NCBI RefSeq assembly: GCF_003967555.1
Contig: NZ_BIFS01000001.1
Location: 1,178,001 to 1,242,000 of the forward strand
DNA: 64,000 nt
Source of the DNA: Dictyobacter kobayashii
GTDB lineage: Bacteria; Chloroflexota; Ktedonobacteria; Ktedonobacterales; Ktedonobacteraceae
Reading direction: 5' to 3'
The position numbers and the translations under genes are program-made. Of this stretch, positions 47,337 through 55,249 are shown in pieces (positions within the stretch are counted from its first letter, which is position 1; each line of letters begins with the position of its first letter). The notes under the pieces are model-generated. The model worked only from the letters and a program-made list of their open reading frames with translations, did no database searches and had not been told where the DNA came from.

Positions 47337-48648
47337 GAAAACCTCCTTTTGATACGTGATAACCTCTTGGCAATAGCCCCTCCCACCCACTCAAGCGTAA
47401 ACTCCGTTGATGCTTTTATAGCAGGGGTCAGATCATTCCAATCGACATAGTCATAAGCCATAGGTTGAAAGAAAGAGAGGGTAAAATCTAATACGGCCTG
47501 GCCGGGTGGGGTTACACCGGGGCGGCCACGTTGCTGCAAGGCTTCAATTGTGGTCATGATATCCCTTTGAGATAGCGCATCCAGTTCCCGACACGATAAG
47601 AATGAATCTTATCGATTTTTTCACCATTCGCCCATTGATAGAGGAGATAAGGAAAATCGACACCTGAACGTACGGCCACCTCCACAGAGGCCGACAAGCG
47701 GGGATTAATCTCCATCAGATAAGGAACGCCAGCCTGGTCGCGGCGAAATTCGACCTCAGAATAACCTTCAAGGTCAATCTCACGTATCAGTTGCTCGGAC
47801 TGCTTGCCAATATCAGATGGAACGGCAATACTTTGACGCAGAACCGAAGTACCGCCTAATTGAGGCTCTGTACGCCTGGCCCATTGGGCAAAACTGGCAT
47901 AGACCTCATGGTTAGCATACATGATACTTATCGCCTCACGGCGGCCAGTTAAAAATTGCTGAAATAAGGTTGTGCCACCCAATTGTGTCAATTCTTCAAC
48001 CGCCCTGCGTGCTTCATCAGCGGTGGTCACCAGGCGTGAGGCAAAACGAGCACCACCGCCTTGCGCCTCATCCCATAACCAGGATTCAACAGGCTTGATG
48101 ACGGCCGGTAAGCCGATCTCTTTAAGCGCCGCCGTAACCTCATCCACTGAGCTGACGGTCGCTCCACGTGGAATGCCCAATCCCAGTCGCCTGGCCACAT
48201 CCAGGGTCTGCTCTTTGTTGATGGCAATTCCCAGAGCAGGATCGTGCGCAAGTGCAATCTGTACCCGCTTTTCCAGGCGTTCCCGGTGCTGGCGTAATAG
48301 CGCGACCGTGCTATCGGAAGAGGCAATTATCACATGCGCCCCACTATGCTCTAGCCACTGTTCAAGAAAGCTAAGATAGGCCTCAGTTCCGGCAACCCCG
48401 GGACAGATAATTCCTTGCTGGCACCAGCGTGAGGAGAAAGCTGGCACAGCGTGCTCTGCCTCCAGAGCAGCAACCCTTAATCCACGCTTCCCTAATGAGC
48501 GTACCGATACCAGTGATTGACGCAAAGCGGCATCCAACACCACAGCATCATACGCATTCGAGGTACGCTCAATATTACTATTAATTTGCTCACTCAGATT
48601 AGATTGAATTGTATCAATACTATCTGCCTCAGATGAATGATGTAACAC
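47333..48648 (-). CDS. ATP-grasp ligase (copy 2), frameshifted in this sequence
   Basis: A paralogue of the gene at 43.7 kb. The upstream frame runs from the GTG at 48648 (GAGG box) through VIKPVESW and EVEFRRDQAGVPYLMEINPR to GNWMRYLKG, then stops; the next frame continues MTTIEALQQRGRPGVTPP and YDYVDWNDL. Copy 1 reads LEGDIVTTAEALAQRGRPG at this place, so one base is missing from the CCC run at 47563-47565. The repaired product has about 439 residues. All catalytic motifs are before the break. The stop overlaps the next gene's start (ATGA). Confidence 0.82.
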
Positions 48649-48683
48649 ACAACACCTCAACGCTAGACCAGTCTTTTATTTTG

Positions 48684-49729
48684 TTATATATTTTCTTTTT
48701 TATTAGTAAAAGGTTTCCAGAGTGGCGCAAATATGCCCCAGACCCCTGAAGTTTCGGCAGCGATCAAGAGCCAGTGGCGACGCACCTCTACCAGCACACG
48801 CTCCAGGCGATAGGGATCACTCTCTGGGGTCGCGACACCTTTAGTAGTTGTAACAGCCCAGGTGTATTCCGCCCTACGTACAGCTTTAATGGCTTCCATC
48901 CCAATATGCTCGTCGCGTCCGATTGGATAGGCTAATGTGCGGATCGGCTTTCCCAGACGTTCTTGCAGTACTTTCCGGCAATCAGCAACTTCGTAGTTCA
49001 TTTCGGCTGGATCAGATAAGTATGCCAGTACAGGATGATGCATGGTATGAGCCCCAAAGGAGACAAAACCACTTTCCTGCATTTCCATAACCTCATTCCA
49101 TGACAGAGGAATATTAACATCTTTTACATCTCTTCCACAAGTTTCCTGCACCGAAATGGCTAAATTGTGTCGCATCTGTGTCAAAAATTGTTCACGTTCC
49201 GCAACCGAATGGGCAGTGCGCAAACGCATATCGATCAAGAGTGCCAGAGCCTTTTGTGACTCAGGCTGTTGCAGGTGATATGTCTGGCCGTCAAAAGTAA
49301 ATTCGTTTAGCCGGGTCTGCTTTACCAGACGTTCGCCTTCACCCCACCAGAAATAATCTCCACTATCGATATAGCCTGGGATCAAAAAGATTGTGATAGG
49401 GACCTGTAATTCAACGGCCGCTTTAAATGCATGGGTGTAGTTATCATGATAGCCATCATCAAACGTCATCACCACAGGTGTACGCTGCCGATACGATTGC
49501 TTTTCATTCGCATGCAACCCATACAATTCTTCCAGGGCCTCTTCGAGGTGCATGACACGATAATAGCGCTTTAAATAGCGCATATGTTGCCGGATATCAC
49601 CCAGGCTCGCACGGTGGTAATTTAAAATAAGCAGGCGTGGCCCCGCTGGCGCATGCGCCAGCGACTAAGCCCTACTAATCCGCTATAATAGAAAAATGCT
49701 GCAACCAATACGCGTGCTGCTTTACGCAT
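48684..49729 (-). CDS. Membrane-anchored CE4 polysaccharide deacetylase (copy 3), frameshifted near its 5' end
   Basis: The catalytic part is intact in one frame: [37 protein letters not shown]. The expected anchor is present upstream in another frame, starting at the ATG at 49729 after [26 protein letters not shown], then SRWRMRQRG. Adding one base to the GG at 49639-49640 joins them through RLLILNYHRAS, which matches copies 1 and 2. The repaired length is about 348 residues. A start at 49583 would lack both the anchor and the first catalytic strand. This is the first gene of the tandem cassette set. Confidence 0.82.
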
Positions 49730-49831
49730 AAAACCTTTTCCCTCATTGTCAATTGTAAGATAGTCTGGATGCTTCCTTCATCCAATTAGCACAACAGCTG
49801 TTCCGTTCTACGAAAGAAATAGCTGCTTTGC

Positions 49832-51493
49832 TTAAAAACTATTGGGATTATGCTTCACCACCAGCGCGGCCATGACATTTGCCATCAATGCCTGCATCCC
49901 TGGTACCGCTGTACTTTTATCTCCACACTTAGGATCAACATGTGCTCGATAATTGTCTAGTGTTGTCTCCCAATATATTGAGCCGGTAGCAAAGACCAGC
50001 GCTCCCGAGGGAGCGATATAATAAGCCGAATTGCTAACATCGGTCTGCTTGGTCTCACTGCTAACAGTAGGCGATGAACTGATCACATGCAAATTTTTTG
50101 GCGTGGTACTACTATATGATGGATTGGCAGGCGTGCCATTAGGACTCAAGTTAGCTCGATCCCATTCATAACCAACTACCCCACAGCCATACTCCTGGTT
50201 AGGTTGTAGATCAGTACCTTTGAGCAGAGGCAACGAAGCAGCCTGAGGGGCTACACGCCAGGGAAAACCATTCTGGTCGTGGGTGAGATTAGAAAACAAG
50301 ATGCCAACCAGGGCATTCTCGGGTCGATTTACAACAGGGTCGCGCCACATACTGGTTACGACTGAATTATCTTTACCATACATTGGATCACGCGTAAGGT
50401 CCTGATTACTGGTCTGCACCTTGTATGATACGATGGTTCTGTTGGCAACACCGGCTGAATCAGGCTCAAAACGCATTTGCCAGTAGATGGCATTCGCCCC
50501 CATAAAAGCTAAACCAATCCCTTTATTGTGAGCATTCTCCACCGTTGCACGCATACTCTTGGTCCAATATTCATCATGGCCAAGAGAAATATAGGCCTTA
50601 TGTTTATCCAGGAGATGGGTATTGGCCTGCACATCAAGATCACTGGCGTATGAAACATCATAGCCATGTTGCTCTATCCAATGCACCGTCTGAGCGATAA
50701 ATACCAGTACCTGGCTGGAACCATTCTCCACATCATAAGGCTTATCTAGCGAGACCTTGACAGCCCTTTTAGCTACTGTCGTACCCTGGAACACATCGTC
50801 CGCACCATAAAGACTGGAACCACCCCAGTCATTATAGGCAGCATAGGTAGTATCAGGTGTAACCGCAATATATTGCGAGCTTGTTGATCCTAGTACATCA
50901 AATGGTGCATAGGATTGCTTGTTGTTAGCATCGGTGAATTTTGCCAGATAAATCCCCGTCGTCCAATCTTTAGGGACTTGCAAAGTATACGATGGTTTCC
51001 AATGCGTTTCAACCAGGCCGCTATCCGTCGCAATGGTGCAGGTAGCACAATTCACAAGATGAGCACCAACGCTATCGTAATAGCCCTGCGCCTGTCCAGA
51101 CAGGTTGGGAATCGAGGTCATTAAGCGTCCACCCAGGCCGCTATACCATCCCAGTCTAAAAATATCAATGCGATATGAAGTCTGAGGAATCTGGGTACTG
51201 ACATAGAAAATCAGTTTCTTCCCCGGTTTTACAGAGGTGGCCCCCACATAGCCCTGGATTTGTGTGGAAGACTCATATCCTGACGGTATCTTCCAAGATG
51301 TTGTGCCAGTCAGTGCATTCTCACGCGTTATCGCATTATCTGGTCCACCAGCAGTGCCATTAGTGCTATCGTTCAACATATACTGTTGATCATTCGAACC
51401 AGATGATAACGATGGCGATAAAAAATAAAAACTGATCAGAGCTCCTGCGATGATAAAAATAGTCACAATTGTGACAACAGACTTAAATTTCAT
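49832..51493 (-). CDS. Membrane-anchored DUF6605 / dimethylformamidase-beta-like protein
   Basis: A 553-residue protein with an N-terminal membrane anchor (VVTIVTIFIIAGALISFYFL) and an exported body that resembles the large subunit of N,N-dimethylformamidase, a fold now listed as DUF6605. Visible family text includes RIDIFRLGWYSGLGGRLM near 105, DTTYAAYNDWGGSSLYG near 213, and SLGHDEYWTKSMR near 305 with a candidate catalytic/metal His-Asp-Glu-Tyr. Members without the small subunit are common in Actinobacteria and Chloroflexi and have no proven substrate. Its place at the head of the deacetylase cluster suggests action on an amide in the surface glycan. It is 100 bases upstream of deacetylase copy 3. 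Confidence 0.75.
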   Translation of the reverse strand: MKFKSVVTIVTIFIIAGALISFYFLSPSLSSGSNDQQYMLNDSTNGTAGGPDNAITRENALTGTTSWKIPSGYESSTQIQGYVGATSVKPGKKLIFYVSTQIPQTSYRIDIFRLGWYSGLGGRLMTSIPNLSGQAQGYYDSVGAHLVNCATCTIATDSGLVETHWKPSYTLQVPKDWTTGIYLAKFTDANNKQSYAPFDVLGSTSSQYIAVTPDTTYAAYNDWGGSSLYGADDVFQGTTVAKRAVKVSLDKPYDVENGSSQVLVFIAQTVHWIEQHGYDVSYASDLDVQANTHLLDKHKAYISLGHDEYWTKSMRATVENAHNKGIGLAFMGANAIYWQMRFEPDSAGVANRTIVSYKVQTSNQDLTRDPMYGKDNSVVTSMWRDPVVNRPENALVGILFSNLTHDQNGFPWRVAPQAASLPLLKGTDLQPNQEYGCGVVGYEWDRANLSPNGTPANPSYSSTTPKNLHVISSSPTVSSETKQTDVSNSAYYIAPSGALVFATGSIYWETTLDNYRAHVDPKCGDKSTAVPGMQALMANVMAALVVKHNPNSF

Positions 51494-52285
51494 GCAGGAT
51501 CCTCCGCATTCATTCTTTTTAACATCGATTTATTTCTTTACAAGAATACAATACAAGTAAGAGAATATTCTCCATTAGAATATAGCATCAGAAAATGATG
51601 GAGCAATGAATAATACGTTACCCCTTACAAAAATACCATAGCTGTCGTGATGAAGAGATGTTTATATTGGTGGAGAATCAGTGAATCATCCGGTAAAAGT
51701 GTGGAGAAATTCATGAGCTAAGATTTACCAATTCACCACATTCATGCGAAGAAATACAGGCGAGGGTAGGAATATTTTCCCCATCGCTACATTATCTAAA
51801 CGTTATCTACTATACTGTGCAAAGTATGAAATTTGGGTAAAAAGTATTGCGTGGCGACACGAATGACATCTAAGCCGTTAATATATATTGACGGTTCACT
51901 ATTGTGGCATCATCCTGACAACGAAGACATAGAAAGATGCAGCAAAGCTCGTAGGATAAGTAAATAAAGCCACCAATCCCTGAAGTTGTATGAAATTGGT
52001 TTAATTAAGCTCAATCCATAAAATAGGAGGATCAAAAAAATAACGCCTGCGGGGTCATTATCTCAACAAAGAAGTACTATTTTCAACGCCTTCTCAACAC
52101 CAGTGACAACCTGATTCTCATCTATAGAAGGTATCTTCTAAGAAGAATATAATTAAAATTAGCCATCATGTTGTTGCTGTATCATAGGCAAATTTATTCA
52201 TTAGTACTACACGATAGACAATTTTGTGGAAGTCTGACATTGTCATCTTATACATGACTAAAAACCTGGTAAGGACGGTATTTCA
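51494..52285. promoter_or_regulatory. Large divergent control region of the polysaccharide locus
   Basis: About 790 bases of AT-rich DNA lie between the two divergent halves of the locus. A near-perfect palindrome CCGTTAATATATATTGACGG at 51875-51894 is a possible operator. No ORF with a ribosome binding site and no known riboswitch was recognised, including c-di-GMP classes. Confidence 0.4.
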
Positions 52286-53722
52286 ATGCGGAGTACGCTA
52301 AGTCGCTATATACTACTCGCAAAACGTTGGGCATGGGTCATAATACTTGGTATGGTTATTTGTGGCGGTACAACTTATCTCGTCACTAAACTGCTGATGC
52401 AACCCGTCTATGAGGCACAAACGCGCTTACTGATTACCCTGGCGGGTACGTCACAAAACGATAGTACAGTAGCGGCTATTGCTCAGCAACCAACATTTAA
52501 CCAGTTAATCACGAACCCTAATGTTCTTAGTCCGGTGGCCGCCAAACATAATATGACACTCAAGCAGCTGAGCGGCATGGTCAAGACGCAACCCGGCACC
52601 AATACCCCTATTATTGATATTCTGGTAGATAGCAGTGATCCTCAGCTGGCGGCTCAACTCTCCAGAGAGGTAGCACGCAGTTTTACCGATTATGCAAATA
52701 CCCGCCTGGGTAGTCAGGCAAACTTTAATATCATCGATCCAGTGGTTCCAACGGACCCGGTCAGGCCACGTCCTTCGCAGGATTCATTGATCGGCGCGCT
52801 GGTTGGTCTGGGTCTGGCACTGGCAATTATTGTTATATTTGAATGGATAGATGATAGATTGACTGCTCCTGAAGAAGTAAACAAGCTACTGGGTATTGAT
52901 GCGCTCACCATTATCCCTGAACTTTCTCGTAAGCAACGCTCGCGCAACGCGGAGGAAACTCCAGAGCTCGCTGAGGGGTGTCGTATCCTGTGTGCTAATC
53001 TAAACATGGCACAGATGTTGCGCCCCTTTAAATTAGTCATGGTAACCAGCTCAATGGCAGGTGAAGGAAAAAGCACCATTGCTGCCAATATGGCTTCATT
53101 CCTGGCTATGTCTGGTAAACGAGTGCTCCTGGTGGATGCTGATTTACGCCACCCGGTCCTTGATCAGCATTTCCAGCTAAATAATCAAAAGGGCCTCTCA
53201 AATGCATTCTTAGAGATGTGGGCCCAGGTTGAGATGGAACTAGACGGTCAGCCAACCGAGATCCCTTCGCTACGTGTACTGACTGCTGGCGTACTTCCAT
53301 CTAATCCATCAGAGTTGCTGCAGTCACAATTGGCCAGTCAGCTCTTCAATCATTTCCGCAATACACCTAAATTTGACTATGTTATTTTCGATACCCCACC
53401 CCTGCTCCCTATCGCTGATGCACAAATTATGGCGGCTTATATGCAGGTAACAATCCTTGTCGTTGATGCCTCACACACCCCGCGCAAAGCAATGGTACGG
53501 GCAAAGCAGGCTCTCAATCGAACAGGTACGCGTATTCTGGGTGTCGCGCTCAATAAGAGTAACTGGCCTGAGTTTGGTCAGGTGCATGACTATCTGAGCA
53601 ATATCCAATCGCGCCCGCGGGCAGATATAGCCATGTCCATGCCGCCTAATACACCACCTGTCAATCATGCAATCGATGCAACCAATACTGCTATTCTCCC
53701 CTCTGCCAACAACAAACGCTAA
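52286..53722 (+). CDS. Wzz chain-length regulator fused to BY-kinase (Wzc/CapAB type)
   Basis: A 478-residue polysaccharide copolymerase. The Wzz part has membrane segments near 15-37 and 168-190 and the VPTDPVRPRPSQDSLIGALVG proline-rich end. The cytoplasmic kinase has Walker A AGEGKST (about 258), Walker A' LLVDADLRHPVLD and Walker B VIFDTPPLLPIADA. Unlike most BY-kinases, the last 40 residues lack a tyrosine cluster (ending NTAILPSANNKR), so regulation by autophosphorylation is doubtful. It controls polymer length and export with the Wzx-Wzy protein two genes downstream. First gene of the plus-strand half. Confidence 0.88.
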   Translation: MRSTLSRYILLAKRWAWVIILGMVICGGTTYLVTKLLMQPVYEAQTRLLITLAGTSQNDSTVAAIAQQPTFNQLITNPNVLSPVAAKHNMTLKQLSGMVKTQPGTNTPIIDILVDSSDPQLAAQLSREVARSFTDYANTRLGSQANFNIIDPVVPTDPVRPRPSQDSLIGALVGLGLALAIIVIFEWIDDRLTAPEEVNKLLGIDALTIIPELSRKQRSRNAEETPELAEGCRILCANLNMAQMLRPFKLVMVTSSMAGEGKSTIAANMASFLAMSGKRVLLVDADLRHPVLDQHFQLNNQKGLSNAFLEMWAQVEMELDGQPTEIPSLRVLTAGVLPSNPSELLQSQLASQLFNHFRNTPKFDYVIFDTPPLLPIADAQIMAAYMQVTILVVDASHTPRKAMVRAKQALNRTGTRILGVALNKSNWPEFGQVHDYLSNIQSRPRADIAMSMPPNTPPVNHAIDATNTAILPSANNKR

Positions 53723-53780
53723 GCATAAAACCTGGCAATGATGTGTGGTAGGTAGAGTCGAGGCAGCGAGATACACTTGG

Positions 53781-53815
53781 CCTGACATGGAGCTAGACCA
53801 GCCTCCCATGTCAGG
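53781..53815 (+). terminator. 10-bp stem-loop between Wzz/BY-kinase and dehydrogenase genes
   Basis: CCTGACATGG (53781-53790) and CCATGTCAGG (53806-53815) pair perfectly around 15 bases. It may attenuate transcription within the locus. Confidence 0.5.
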
Positions 53816-53912
53816 TACAGTAGTGAAATACAACATTATATAAAATTTCTCATTGAGAATATTTGTGCTTTTGCGAAAATGTTTTGAGGATATAAAAGGG
53901 AAACAAAGGTTA

Positions 53913-55214
53913 ATGAAAAATCAGCTAATGGAGAAGATCTCCTCGCGCTCATTACGTGTGGCTATTATCGGGCTCGGTTATGTGGGGCTCCCCCTGGCCG
54001 TAACTTTTGCCGAGGCAGGTTTTCAGGTCACAGGTATTGACGTAGACCAGAAAAAAGTTGATCTGGCCAATGAAGGACAAAGTTATATCTCTGATATTGA
54101 GAGCAGTGAGCTGCAAAAGCTGGTTACTGCTGGCATATTGAAGTTTACCACTGATTTCGGCGCACTCGATGAGATTGACGCGATCAGTATCTGTGTACCT
54201 ACTCCACTGCGCAAAACACGGGAACCAGATATCTCCTATATTATTTCAGCGGCCCAGCAGGTGCGTGACCATCTGCAACAAGGACAACTGATCATACTGG
54301 AAAGCACCACTTATCCGGGCACAACGGATGAGGTACTACTCCCTGAGCTGGAGAGCACTGGATTAAAGGTTGGAGAAGATTTCTTCCTGGCTTTCTCGCC
54401 CGAGCGCATTGATCCGGGCAATCCTAAGTTCGGCACCAAAAATACACCCAAGGTGGTTGGTGGTATTACCGCGGCCTGTACAGAGCTAGCCGAGGCTTAT
54501 TATGGAGCCGCCATTGAACAGATTGTGCCTGTAACATCGGCTCGGGTGGCTGAGATGACCAAGTTGCTTGAAAATACTTTCCGCGCCGTCAATATCGGCC
54601 TGGTCAATGAAATCGCTATTATCTGTGAAAAACTGAAAATCAGCGCCTGGGAAGTTATTGATGCCGCGGCGACCAAACCGTTTGGCTTTATGCGCTTTCA
54701 GCCTGGCCCTGGCCTGGGCGGCCATTGTATACCAGTCGATCCACATTATCTTTCATGGAAACTAAAGACTCTGGATTATAATGCGCGCTTCATTGAACTG
54801 GCAGCCGAGATCAATAGTAGCATGCCACACTATGTGGTAAACAAAATTATGGCCGCACTCAATGAGCAGCGTCGTAGCCTGAATGGTGCGACCGTGCTGG
54901 TACTGGGTGTCGCTTATAAACGCAATGTCAGCGATGTGCGCGAATCACCAGCCCTGGATATTATTCAGGATCTACTCACACACAAAGCGGTCGTTCTCTA
55001 CAACGATGATTATGTGCCTTCACTTACACTTCAGGGCCGCACCCTTCATTCACAACCTGTGAGTAGCGGACTGTTACAGGCCGCGGATTGTATTGTGCTG
55101 GTAACTGATCATGACTACTACGATGTCTCTTCCATCGTTGAGGAGGCACGCTCTATCGTTGATACGCGCAATATGACCAAGGGATTTCAAGACGCCAAGA
55201 TTTTCAGACTTTAG
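53913..55214 (+). CDS. UDP-N-acetylhexosamine/UDP-glucose 6-dehydrogenase
   Basis: A 433-residue NAD-dependent enzyme that oxidises a UDP-sugar to its uronic acid. The Rossmann motif IIGLGYVGLPLAV is near residue 17, and the catalytic Cys is in GPGLGGHCIPVDPHYLSWK near 271. The FMRFQPGPG and HCIPVDPHYLSWK wording is closer to WbpA/WbpO/TviB-type UDP-GlcNAc/GalNAc dehydrogenases than to plain UDP-glucose dehydrogenase. The ATG at 53913 is a likely start (AAAGG box); the frame is open 20 codons further up. It feeds uronic acid to the glycosyltransferases downstream. Confidence 0.85.
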   Translation: MKNQLMEKISSRSLRVAIIGLGYVGLPLAVTFAEAGFQVTGIDVDQKKVDLANEGQSYISDIESSELQKLVTAGILKFTTDFGALDEIDAISICVPTPLRKTREPDISYIISAAQQVRDHLQQGQLIILESTTYPGTTDEVLLPELESTGLKVGEDFFLAFSPERIDPGNPKFGTKNTPKVVGGITAACTELAEAYYGAAIEQIVPVTSARVAEMTKLLENTFRAVNIGLVNEIAIICEKLKISAWEVIDAAATKPFGFMRFQPGPGLGGHCIPVDPHYLSWKLKTLDYNARFIELAAEINSSMPHYVVNKIMAALNEQRRSLNGATVLVLGVAYKRNVSDVRESPALDIIQDLLTHKAVVLYNDDYVPSLTLQGRTLHSQPVSSGLLQAADCIVLVTDHDYYDVSSIVEEARSIVDTRNMTKGFQDAKIFRL

Positions 55215-55249
55215 ACCCATGATTATCATTGATAGAACGGTTAAGAAAC

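Noticed and set aside
49645..49662. GCTGGCGCATGCGCCAGC palindrome
   Set aside because: It lies inside the coding sequence of deacetylase copy 3 and encodes plausible residues (SRWRMRQRG), so it is probably chance.
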